From: Caulobacteraceae bacterium
GTDB lineage: Bacteria > Pseudomonadota > Alphaproteobacteria > Caulobacterales > Caulobacteraceae
Reading direction: 5' to 3'
Length of the DNA: 34,365 nucleotides
NCBI GenBank assembly: GCA_025359665.1
Contig: JANYFU010000359.1
Coordinates: 1-34,365 of the forward strand
In this document: positions 10,647 through 19,211 of the stretch, one piece after another
How the letters are laid out: the number at the start of each line of letters is the position of its first letter
How positions within the stretch are numbered: the stretch's first letter is position 1
Notes under the pieces: model-generated
Databases searched by the model: none
What the model was told of the DNA's origin: nothing
The model's input: only the letters and a program-made list of their open reading frames with translations
Made by a program: the position numbers and the translations under genes

Positions 10647-11518
10647 GACGCCTTTCCAAGCCGTGACTGCCCGTAGGCAATCAACCGATCCAGCCCAAAC
10701 ACACAGAGCAGCGCGCTGGTGAAAAGCAACATTCCAGCCGTAAAATGAAGATATCCTTGAGCAACATCATTTCCAAAGAAATAAGTCAGCAAAATCAACA
10801 CCATAATCCTGATGATATTAGCTACTATCGCGATGGGAATCACAAAGGACACAAGGACTAGCGCATAAATCCAGGACGATCCGCGGATTAAATATATGTA
10901 TAATAGACTTACTGCTATAAGACCTACAATTGAGTTCATACCGGAACATGCATCTTCAACGAGCAGCTGGTATTGAGATACAAAAATCGTCACACCTTCC
11001 CGCGCCACGGGAATACCAAATGCATGTAGCCATTCCGTCGCCGCGAGCGATACGAGTTGCTTTAGGGGTCCCGTCAAATCCGCCAGAACTGAGTTCGGCA
11101 CGGGTATGACGAACGCCAGATACAAGAGTGGAAACCAATGGGTGAACAGGACTTTAGCGCCAACGCGCGCTTGGAGCACCGCCAAGCCGACCCCATAAAC
11201 TCCCGCCGTCTCGAGCGTTATGAAGTCAAAGGCACGGCCGAAAACATAGGATGTGAGGGCCCCGGCGACCAATATAGCTGTCAGCCAAAGGCCTCCGGGC
11301 CTGCCATCGCTTCGAAGTTCCGGGACGCGACGCCAAAGCAGCCAAAGCCCCGTCACCAGTACAATAGGTCCATAGGCTCCAAATTCCCTGGACCAACTCT
11401 GGTCGGCGAGAGTGAAAATGGTCGGCAAGGCGAGCGCCAAAAAGCCGACGCAGAGAAAGATCTGCCCGAGGGTGACCTTCCCAAGACGAAAGCCGCCTTC
11501 CGCCATAGCCGCGGTCAT
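10643..11518 (-). CDS. xrt: Exosortase (EpsH-like; subtype not assigned)
   Basis: Multi-TM protein with the exosortase catalytic signature: Cys in LLVEDACSGMNSIVGL, Arg in AIVANIIRIMVL, His in GYLHFTAGMLLF. Confidence 0.9.
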   Translation of the reverse strand: MTAAMAEGGFRLGKVTLGQIFLCVGFLALALPTIFTLADQSWSREFGAYGPIVLVTGLWLLWRRVPELRSDGRPGGLWLTAILVAGALTSYVFGRAFDFITLETAGVYGVGLAVLQARVGAKVLFTHWFPLLYLAFVIPVPNSVLADLTGPLKQLVSLAATEWLHAFGIPVAREGVTIFVSQYQLLVEDACSGMNSIVGLIAVSLLYIYLIRGSSWIYALVLVSFVIPIAIVANIIRIMVLILLTYFFGNDVAQGYLHFTAGMLLFTSALLCVFGLDRLIAYGQSRLGKAS

Positions 11519-11524
11519 ACCAAA

Positions 11525-12250
11525 TCACGCGCCATTTAATACTGAGCCCACCGGCAAACAGCCGTCGGATCGCAACTCACTGGCCAAAGTCTTCATGTCC
11601 TTTACGAAGGTCTTATCCTTCGCCGTCACGATCAAGGCATATCCCACGACGCTGCCAATTCGACGCGCATCCGTTGAGGTATTGGCTGGCGGCGTATCGA
11701 CGATGGTAACGTCGTATTCCCGCAGACAGTAGTTCATAAGGGCCTTAAAGCGTTCACCACCAAGCAATTCTTGCGTGTTGGCTACGGTCCCTCCCGCATA
11801 AAGCAGTGAAAGGTTCGGCAGAACATTGGAATCAATGTTTGACGCAAAGGGAGCGTCCAACGACTGAAGACATTCAGCCAAGCCAGTGCCACTCTCGGAC
11901 CGCCGGATCATCCGATCCAAGGTAGGACTACGCAGATCGCCATCGATCAGCAGGGTCTTAACGCCAATCTGCGACAACGACACCGCAAGGTTGGCGGCGA
12001 CGAAGGAACACCCGACATCGACGTTCGGCGCGCATACGGCCAAGGCCCGACGACCAAGGTTGATATGTTGGGCCATGATGTGGGTGCGAAGAGCGCGGAT
12101 GGCATCCGCCTGCGCACAGGCGGAGTTCGTGACCATCACCAAAGATGGTGCGAAGCCGAAAATCCGCGCAGCCTCTTCCGGTTGAACCACCGTGGCGGCG
12201 GTCGAGGTCTCAAGCCGCTGGAGGTCGTCAAGTGTCAGGGTTTCACTCAT
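11525..12250 (-). CDS. CpsD/CapB/EpsG-like P-loop protein of the BY-kinase family (degenerate Walker A)
   Basis: Start chosen at MSETLTLDD, overlapping the Wzz-like stop by 4 bp. Contains ADAIRALRTHIMAQ, AAN(L)AVSLSQIGVKTLLIDGDLRSPTLDRM (Walker A-prime) and YDVTIVDTPP (Walker B). Confidence 0.85.
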   Translation of the reverse strand: MSETLTLDDLQRLETSTAATVVQPEEAARIFGFAPSLVMVTNSACAQADAIRALRTHIMAQHINLGRRALAVCAPNVDVGCSFVAANLAVSLSQIGVKTLLIDGDLRSPTLDRMIRRSESGTGLAECLQSLDAPFASNIDSNVLPNLSLLYAGGTVANTQELLGGERFKALMNYCLREYDVTIVDTPPANTSTDARRIGSVVGYALIVTAKDKTFVKDMKTLASELRSDGCLPVGSVLNGA

Positions 12251-13617
12251 ACGCGGACAGCTCCTCGATTTGATGGCCACCATGCCCATAGGCGCGACCA
12301 TCCGCGCGCGAACGAATTTTGTTGGCCCTGGGCGCTCGGCCAAGGGACAACACAGATCAGCGGAATATCATCATCGAGGTCCAAATCCTCCACTGTCCGG
12401 ATTCGACGTCCAAGCAATTCCAAGAGCAAGCTCACCAGGACACCGACGCCGAGACCAAGAATGATGCCTCCGGGAGCGATCAGCAGATAGTTGGGGAATG
12501 TTGGATCGCTTGGTGTCAAGGCGTTACCGAGCGATGTAACGCCGGCGTCGCCGGAATTGGCCTGCTCCCTGAAGTGACTGACCTTCTCAGACGTCGCCTT
12601 GTATTCGGCTTGACGCAGAAGCACGTCCTGATGAAGCTGATTCAGACGGCCAATCTGCTCGCTGTGGGCAATGACTTTTTGCTGCTGAGCCGCGACCGAC
12701 TGCTCCAATACTTTCGCGCCGCCCTCTAGCGCGCGCGTGGCGGCAGCCTGTGCATTGGCCCTGTCCCTGGCCACCAGGGTCGCGAGGGCCGCCTGCTTGG
12801 TCCTGAGTTCCACAACCTCCGGATTGTTGGGTCCCAACGTTTTGGTCGCCGAAGCCAATGACGCTTCGACGGTCGCCAATTGGAAGGCCGAGCTTGTGGA
12901 TTGCTGATCCGGCGGGTTCGGCAGGAAGGCCGGCGCAGCCTGCTGGCTCAGGGACTCAAGGTGAGCGCTTTCGACATCGACGCCCTTGTCCTGCATCACG
13001 ATGCCGTTTGCGCGCTCATAGTCTGACTCAGCCTTTACAGCGTCATCAAGAGCCTGTTTGGCCTTGACCATCTGTTGCGTGTACCAATTGACGTTCTGCA
13101 TCGCGTCCTGGTGCGCGAGATCCAGAGACGCCGTTATGTAGGATTTGCGCAGAGCATCCGCGACGGCCTGCGCGCCCGCCGATGTGCCCGCGGCATAGGT
13201 GATCTCGATAATATTCGTACCGGGGATGAGAGCGACTTTCGTCCCCTGGATAATCAGATCGGCAAGGAAGTGGCGGAAATCACGTTGGTCGTGGGCAGGC
13301 CGGCGCTGGTACTGGGCGATGAGGTCCGGGTCCGAAAGCCACCCGATCTGCTCGGCGACGCGGCCAGCCACGGTATAGTCCGTAATCAATGACTCTTGCG
13401 TTGTGATGTAGAACCGCATCGAGGCGCCGGATATAACCTGGCCTGTATCGACATCGGGCTTCACGTCATTGAGCACCACACGAGCCGTCGACTCCCAACG
13501 CGGCGGAAGCAGGGCGCAGACAACAAGCGCACCGACCAGACAACTCACCGTAGCGGCTCCGATAAGAACACGCCGGGCCCAAAGTATAGTTAGGAATTGA
13601 AGTATATTCACCGGCAT
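12247..13617 (-). CDS. Polysaccharide chain-length determinant (Wzz/EpsF-like)
   Basis: N-terminal TM (ILWARRVLIGAATVSCLVGALVVCALLPPRWESTARVVLND), coiled-coil middle, C-terminal TM (PGGIILGLGVGVLVSLLLELLGRRIRTVEDL). Confidence 0.87.
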   Translation of the reverse strand: MPVNILQFLTILWARRVLIGAATVSCLVGALVVCALLPPRWESTARVVLNDVKPDVDTGQVISGASMRFYITTQESLITDYTVAGRVAEQIGWLSDPDLIAQYQRRPAHDQRDFRHFLADLIIQGTKVALIPGTNIIEITYAAGTSAGAQAVADALRKSYITASLDLAHQDAMQNVNWYTQQMVKAKQALDDAVKAESDYERANGIVMQDKGVDVESAHLESLSQQAAPAFLPNPPDQQSTSSAFQLATVEASLASATKTLGPNNPEVVELRTKQAALATLVARDRANAQAAATRALEGGAKVLEQSVAAQQQKVIAHSEQIGRLNQLHQDVLLRQAEYKATSEKVSHFREQANSGDAGVTSLGNALTPSDPTFPNYLLIAPGGIILGLGVGVLVSLLLELLGRRIRTVEDLDLDDDIPLICVVPWPSAQGQQNSFARGWSRLWAWWPSNRGAVRV

Positions 13618-13750
13618 CTCCTAGGAATCACGCCTCGCGCGGCGCCTTCAGCCCTTCGGCGGAACAACCGGCACCCTGCCATCCAACCGTTGGATCACAA
13701 CAATCTGTCGGGAATCGGACCTTTCGCAATCAGGCGCGTGACGACCACCG

Positions 13751-14572
13751 CTAGAACAGGCGCTCACCGATCACCACGGTGTCACCGGGCATGACCTTGC
13801 TATCAATATTGATATGCGCGGTTTTTTTGCCGTCCCGCGTCACCGTGACGCTCTTATCGCTACCGGAGTCGGTCAATCCGCCCGCCCGCGAGATCGCCAT
13901 CCGATAGGTCATGTCCCGCTTGAGAGGAAAAGCGCCGGGCGTTTTCACCTGTCCGGAAATGTAGAAAAGAGCCGCGTCGGGGACATAGACCTTGTCGCCG
14001 GGAGAAACATATGGATCATCCTGACCACCACCGGTCGCCATGGCTTCAAGCGTGATCTCGCGATGCTCTCCACCCTTTGGGACATAGACAACATAGTCGG
14101 CGCCGCCTTCCTTGACCCCGCCTGCGCGAGCCATGATTTCGGAGAGACGATAGGCGCGATCGACGGTGACCAGATCGGGGTGAACGATCGCTCCCATTAC
14201 CGTCACATAGCGGCTCGCGTAGGAGGCGACCTCGACCTTGACTATTGGATGGGCGAAATAGCCACCGGCATCGAGCGCCCTGGCAATGTCATCGCTCAGT
14301 TGGACAGCGGATCTGTTCGCCGCGGCGATGGACCCGATGAACGGTACACGGAAGGTGCCGTCGCCATCAATTCGGCCCTTGGTCGTAAAGTCGCTACGGC
14401 CGAGAACGCTGACTTCAATGACATCGGCCGGTCCAAGGATGTAAGGCGCCGGCGCCGGCGCGACGCGCACATCGGAAACCGCCGGCGCGGCTAGAGAGGA
14501 CGAACCGCCCATCACCATCGCCAAGCTCGCGAGACTAGCCGCGATCACGCCGCCAAAAACTTGTTTGTGCAT
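13751..14572 (-). CDS. Polysaccharide biosynthesis/export outer membrane protein (Wza-like, SLBB domains)
   Basis: Start chosen at MHKQVFGG with a signal peptide. YILGPADVIEVSVLGRSDF...VDGDGTFRVPFIGSI-type export motif, then SLBB-like VTVMGAIVHPDLVTV and FYISGQVKTPGAFPL. Confidence 0.88.
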   Translation of the reverse strand: MHKQVFGGVIAASLASLAMVMGGSSSLAAPAVSDVRVAPAPAPYILGPADVIEVSVLGRSDFTTKGRIDGDGTFRVPFIGSIAAANRSAVQLSDDIARALDAGGYFAHPIVKVEVASYASRYVTVMGAIVHPDLVTVDRAYRLSEIMARAGGVKEGGADYVVYVPKGGEHREITLEAMATGGGQDDPYVSPGDKVYVPDAALFYISGQVKTPGAFPLKRDMTYRMAISRAGGLTDSGSDKSVTVTRDGKKTAHINIDSKVMPGDTVVIGERLF

Positions 14573-14789
14573 CGTTCCAGTATCTCCGATCAGACCGATT
14601 GACGCCCGCGCCAGCGCTTGTCCGTCCGCATAGACCAAACCCCGGGAAGACCGCAGACCTTAATCTTCGTGGGCGCGGGTGCGAACCGCTTAGGCACTAA
14701 GAGAATTCGCGGACCAGAACCAGACACAAATCCTGCCCGACGCCGAATCTGTGGACCCAGAACCCGCCAGGAAAAAGGCGACTCCCGGC

Positions 14790-15692
14790 CTAGGGCTTCT
14801 TGGCCGCGTCCGCGGCTGGCTGACGGGCGCCAGCAGAGGCGGCAGCCGGTTTCGGAGGCGCATAATCCTTATTGAACTGCACGCTGGGAGCCGCCTTCGA
14901 CATCAGTTCCCTCATCGAACGCTGGATGGTTTCTTGAGTCCGTTGCCGAGCGATCAATTTCATAGCGTAGTCGAGGGCTGGATCTCCCGTGAACGGAATG
15001 ACCTTGGTCTCTCGGATTTGGTTAACAAGCAAGCCGTTGCCACCGGGCATCACGAAAACTTCGTTGGGAGGCAGCTTCAGAATCTGATCGACAAGCCTGG
15101 GGTCCGCGCCAACAGCATCCAACGATCCGCCAGCTCTTTGGTAGGGAATACTATCCGTTTTGAGCAAGGTCTCGACCTGATCCAATGTCTTCAGGGGCTC
15201 CAGGCTCTTGAGCACGGCTGGGTCGGTCGGACGGGGCATACGAATCTGATCGACCAGGAAGACTTTGCGCTCGCTGAATATATCCGGGTGGCCCGTGACA
15301 AATTCCTGCCCTTCCTGCTTGGTCGGCTGGGGGACTTGTCCGGCTACCTTTTGCTGGAGTGTTTGAACCAGCAGGGTGTCATATACGCGCTGTTTTTGGA
15401 TGGCGAAGTCGGGGGTTTTGTCGAGCCCCTGTTCCCGAGCGGCGTCGGCCAGAATTGTGCGGCCGACGATATTGCCTAAAGCCGCCTGTTCGGCGCTCTT
15501 GCGCGCCTTGGGGTCGGAAATAGTTTCGTCCCCCATTTCCGCTTGCAAGTCCCGCAGCGTAACTTCGTGATCGCCCACCCGAGCGACGACTTGACCCGTC
15601 GGCGGCTTTGCGCCCCCCGTGCCGGGAAACTTACAACCCGCGAGGGCCACGGCGGCCGAAAAGACCACCACGGTCGCTCTGAACGATTTCAT
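14790..15692 (-). CDS. epsD: EpsD-like peptidyl-prolyl cis-trans isomerase lipoprotein
   Basis: Lipoprotein signal AAVALAGC, ARVGDHEVTLRDLQAEM (SurA/PpiC N-domain-like), parvulin-type C-terminal region, and position in the exosortase/EPS locus. Confidence 0.78.
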   Translation of the reverse strand: MKSFRATVVVFSAAVALAGCKFPGTGGAKPPTGQVVARVGDHEVTLRDLQAEMGDETISDPKARKSAEQAALGNIVGRTILADAAREQGLDKTPDFAIQKQRVYDTLLVQTLQQKVAGQVPQPTKQEGQEFVTGHPDIFSERKVFLVDQIRMPRPTDPAVLKSLEPLKTLDQVETLLKTDSIPYQRAGGSLDAVGADPRLVDQILKLPPNEVFVMPGGNGLLVNQIRETKVIPFTGDPALDYAMKLIARQRTQETIQRSMRELMSKAAPSVQFNKDYAPPKPAAASAGARQPAADAAKKP

Positions 15693-15895
15693 TATATTTC
15701 CGTCCTAATACGAACACGCCCACCCCGGCGGCAGGCCATAACGCAGCGGCGGGGCTGACGTCAATTTTCAACTGGCCACCAACCACTATGCCTTGTTCGG
15801 TATAGAGCGATCCGGGCCTTTTCGCGGCTCAAGAATGACGCTATCTAAATCGGTAAGGGCTGTCGCAAGCCTGCAACACTCTGAGGATCAACAGG

Positions 15896-16093
15896 ATGAA
15901 ACGTACGGCTCTTGTTATGGCGGCTTTGACCGTGGCGATGGCTGGCTTTGGGCCGGCCTTGGCCGACGTGGCTCCGGTGACGATGCAGCCGATCGCCAAT
16001 CCGCCAGAGAAACCCATGAAGCCTCACGGCCACATGGCGAAACATCACAAGAAGGCGCCAGCCAAGGCGGCCCCCGAAGCGGGCGCGAACTAG
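15896..16093 (+). CDS. Small secreted His/Lys/Pro-rich protein, function unknown
   Basis: 65 aa: signal peptide MKRTALVMAALTVAMAGFGPALA, then DVAPVTMQPIANPPEKPMKPHGHMAKHHKKAPAKAAPEAGAN. Upstream aggatcaacagg-atg gives a plausible RBS context. Confidence 0.6.
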   Translation: MKRTALVMAALTVAMAGFGPALADVAPVTMQPIANPPEKPMKPHGHMAKHHKKAPAKAAPEAGAN

Positions 16094-16100
16094 AATCAGA

Positions 16101-16126
16101 CATTTGGCGCTTCCATTTGGCGCTTC
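16101..16126. repeat. Perfect 13-bp tandem duplication (CATTTGGCGCTTC x2)
   Basis: Read directly: catttggcgcttc catttggcgcttc, 7 bp after the stop of the small secreted ORF. Confidence 0.9.
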
Positions 16127-16226
16127 GATTCGACATCCGGAGGTAGACTATTCGTCTGCATCGGTGTCCTGGCAACGCTTGGCTTTGAGCCGGAGACGAT
16201 GGTGATCGTCGACTCCGGCGAGCTCG

Positions 16227-18317
16227 CTACCGGCCGCCGCCCCTGATGGAAAAGCCGGCCGACACCGTCAGCGGCGGGCCGTAACTGAAGATTCCATCGG
16301 CCGTTTCACCCGTCGAGACGCGTTCATCAGCAAGGTTCGCGGCAGCCAGAAATACGGTGAGGTTGCGTTTCGGACGCCATTCGACGCGGAAATCCGTGGT
16401 CGCCGCGGCGGACAGCCGTCGAGTGTTCTGGTCATCATCAAATCTCTCTCCTTGATAGCGAGTTTCGGCCGCAAGGGTAAGCTTTGGATGGAGCCGCCAA
16501 CTCAGGCGTGCATTGGCTGAAATATCAGGGGTTTCCGCAGGAACCAGACCGTTTAACCGCGGCGCCGCAGCGCCGGTCGCAACGCGCGCATGCGTCCAAC
16601 TCAATGCGGCGTCGAACCTGACGGTCCGCGTTACGTTCACCGCCGCCTCGGCTTCGAGCCCAAAGGCATTTACGGTCCCGAGGTTCCGCCTTTGCAACAA
16701 AAGACCACCAGCCGGAATCAAACCTGCCACCGGATCGATAAATGGCCCCTTGCCTAGGGTCACGTTGGTGACCGGGTTTTCCAGGCGGTTGTAGAACATA
16801 GTGACGCTCCAGGTCCCGCGACCGAGAATCGCTCCCCCTCCTCCCGCTTCGACTCCGTAGAGTCGCTCCGGCGTGAGCGTGGCATTGGCTTCGGTGACAT
16901 TGTTGCCCACACGAAATGGCCGGAAGAGCTCGTTGAGCGTCGGCGCCCGGAAGCCAGTATAGGCTGCGGCGCGCAGCCATTCATCGCCGCCGACATCAAG
17001 GCGCGCGCCTAACCGCCCGCTGGGGAGAACGCCCCCGCGGGCGCCTGGGTGGAGATCGAGAGTGGATGCTCCCGTGGCGATCACGCTTTCCAGTCGATGC
17101 GAATCGAACGTCGACCACCCATCAACACGCGCGCCTGCCGTGAGCAGCAACGGACCATCCTGCCGGGTCGCCTCACCGTAGACGCCACCAGTCAGAGTCT
17201 CTCCACCAGTCAACCTTCTTTTGGTCAAAACGCCAGCCAACGGTCGGAAGGTTTCCCGGTCTTCGCCCGCGGCCCCACGAATATCCAAGCCCAACTCCAG
17301 AGTTCCCTTCGGCCAGACCCGCCGCACCGCCATATTGGCGCCGTAGCCGATCGCGGGCGTCTCATATTGATTGTTGGATAGGGCAGTGGTCTGCCGGCCG
17401 CTCGCCACGCTGACGCTGGTATTGGCGAGATCGGACCCCAGAACCCAAGCCTGAGCGCGCCAACCCAAGGCGTCGAAAGTGGGCGCTCGCGCCGAACTGA
17501 GGCTGAAGCTCGCGCCTCGGGCACGAGAGGCGGCGCCGGCTAATCCAGAGCTTCGATCTTCCTCGTACACTGACCCCCTCAGGGCGTGGGTGGTCGCGCC
17601 CGCGTCGAATTGGTAGCGGGCGCTCACGGTTCGATCGTCGAGGGTAAGACGCTGGTCGGCCGCGCCGCGGCCCAAGACAACGGGGGTCCAACCATCGCTG
17701 TGTTCGCCCGCCGCCACGATCGTCAATGAGCCGGGTCCGAGCGGTAGATCGGCAGTGGCCGCGCCCTTGGCGAGACCGAGTGAGCCGAACGTCGCCCCAA
17801 GGGACCAGGCGCCGGGGTCGGGCGTGGTTTCCCGAAGGGCCACCACCCCGGTTAACGCTCCGGCGCCATAGGGTCCGGCGCCGGCGCCGCGCACGATCGA
17901 GGCCGCGCCGATGTCCTCGGTCGGCAACCGCGTCCAGATCACCCAACCGCCAAACGGATCATTTTGCGGCACGCCATCAAGTATGACCAGAGCGCGGCTC
18001 GCCCCGGAACCGGCGATGCCCCGCAGGGACACACCCTGGGTTGTCGGGTTGGCCCCAAGACTGGAGGTCCGCCGAAACAGCGAAAATCCGGGGATGTTGG
18101 CGAGCGCCTCGTCAAGCCGTGGACCGGCCCGCAGGGTCGCGGTGTCCAATCGAATGATCGAGAAGGCCGCGTCGGCCGGGCTCGGTGGGAGAACCGCGGA
18201 GCGCACAACAACGGTTTCAGTTGGTTGTGGTGGATCAGCGATCATTCCGACGCCTGGACCATGTTTTGCTTCCCCCACCGGCCGCTGTTTCCGCGCCGCT
18301 CGCAATCCTTTCGACAA
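16227..18317 (-). CDS. TonB-dependent receptor (5' end probably altered)
   Basis: TETVVVRSAVLP (TonB-box/plug region), DEALANIPGFSLFRRTSSLGANPTTQGVSLRGIAGSGASRALVILDGVPQNDPFGGWVIW (plug), beta-barrel and C-terminal ANLADERVSTGE...VSAGFSIRGGGR. The tracked start is TTG, and no hydrophobic signal peptide is visible. Confidence 0.88.
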   Translation of the reverse strand: MSKGLRAARKQRPVGEAKHGPGVGMIADPPQPTETVVVRSAVLPPSPADAAFSIIRLDTATLRAGPRLDEALANIPGFSLFRRTSSLGANPTTQGVSLRGIAGSGASRALVILDGVPQNDPFGGWVIWTRLPTEDIGAASIVRGAGAGPYGAGALTGVVALRETTPDPGAWSLGATFGSLGLAKGAATADLPLGPGSLTIVAAGEHSDGWTPVVLGRGAADQRLTLDDRTVSARYQFDAGATTHALRGSVYEEDRSSGLAGAASRARGASFSLSSARAPTFDALGWRAQAWVLGSDLANTSVSVASGRQTTALSNNQYETPAIGYGANMAVRRVWPKGTLELGLDIRGAAGEDRETFRPLAGVLTKRRLTGGETLTGGVYGEATRQDGPLLLTAGARVDGWSTFDSHRLESVIATGASTLDLHPGARGGVLPSGRLGARLDVGGDEWLRAAAYTGFRAPTLNELFRPFRVGNNVTEANATLTPERLYGVEAGGGGAILGRGTWSVTMFYNRLENPVTNVTLGKGPFIDPVAGLIPAGGLLLQRRNLGTVNAFGLEAEAAVNVTRTVRFDAALSWTHARVATGAAAPRLNGLVPAETPDISANARLSWRLHPKLTLAAETRYQGERFDDDQNTRRLSAAATTDFRVEWRPKRNLTVFLAAANLADERVSTGETADGIFSYGPPLTVSAGFSIRGGGR

Positions 18318-18332
18318 TTCGCGGGGGCTTGG

Positions 18333-18385
18333 CTAGAGCAGCGATGTCACGGAATCGGATCATCGCTCTAACTCTCTGTTTCTAG
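18333..18385. repeat. REP-like palindromic intergenic element
   Basis: ctagagcAGCGATGtcacggaatcggatCATCGCTctaactctctgtttctaga: perfect 7-bp inverted repeat (18340-18346 / 18361-18367). Resembles the dispersed ctagagca...tgctctaactc elements I associate with alphaproteobacterial genomes (from memory, not searched). Confidence 0.55.
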
Positions 18386-18439
18386 ACACCTTTCATCCAA
18401 AGACCGGTTTCCTCGTTTCGGAACGCGCTAGTCCGGGCC

Positions 18440-19183
18440 TCAACCGATGTAGGCTCCACCGTTGGCGTGGATGATTTGGCCCTGGATGAACCGGGCGCCG
18501 GGTCCGGCCAGGAAGGCGACCAGTTCCACATAATCTTCGTCCCGGCTCATGCGGCCAGACGGATTTGAACGCCCCGCCCGCTCGAAGATCTGTTCCGCCG
18601 CCGCTTCGCCGCCAACCATCGAGGCGACTGAACCGGTGCGGACGAGCCCAGGCGCGACCGCGTTGATCGTCACGCCGCGGGGCGCCAGCTCTAGCGCCAG
18701 GTATCTGATAAGGCTTTCCGCCAGGGCCTTTCCCGCACCCAGGGCGCCATAGCGTGGCGATGCCGTTCGGGCGCCGGCGCTTGAGATGAACACGATACTG
18801 CCACCAGCGGCCAAATGAGGCAGCGCTTTCTGGACGAGGTAGAGCAGCGATAGGCCATTGGTCTGAACCGCCTGGGTGAAGCGCGGCAGATCAGTGTCCA
18901 ATAGGGAAGTCGGATAAATCATCGCGGCGCTGTGGACCAGGCACGTCAGGGGCTGACCGAGCTTTGCCACCACGGCCATGACCGCTTCGGCGCCATCGAT
19001 GGCGCCAAGATCGGCGCGAACACTTTTAGCTCGGGCGCCGAGGGTCTCGATCGCCGCGACCGCTTCCTCCGCCGCCCGGTCATCACCATGGTAACCGAGA
19101 ACAAGGGTCTCGCCTGGCGCGGCTAATCGTTTGGCGATGGCGAGCCCAATACCCTTTGTTCCGCCCGTAACCAGTATGGTCAT
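18440..19183 (-). CDS. SDR-family oxidoreductase, FabL-like (enoyl/3-oxoacyl-ACP reductase type)
   Basis: TGGTKGIG nucleotide-binding motif, NAG-region variant VHSAA, ISSAG serine, and catalytic Tyr/Lys with Y-x6-K spacing (YGALGAGK). Confidence 0.86.
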   Translation of the reverse strand: MTILVTGGTKGIGLAIAKRLAAPGETLVLGYHGDDRAAEEAVAAIETLGARAKSVRADLGAIDGAEAVMAVVAKLGQPLTCLVHSAAMIYPTSLLDTDLPRFTQAVQTNGLSLLYLVQKALPHLAAGGSIVFISSAGARTASPRYGALGAGKALAESLIRYLALELAPRGVTINAVAPGLVRTGSVASMVGGEAAAEQIFERAGRSNPSGRMSRDEDYVELVAFLAGPGARFIQGQIIHANGGAYIG

Positions 19184-19211
19184 CCATTATTTCCCCGAAA
19201 ACGGGCCACCG

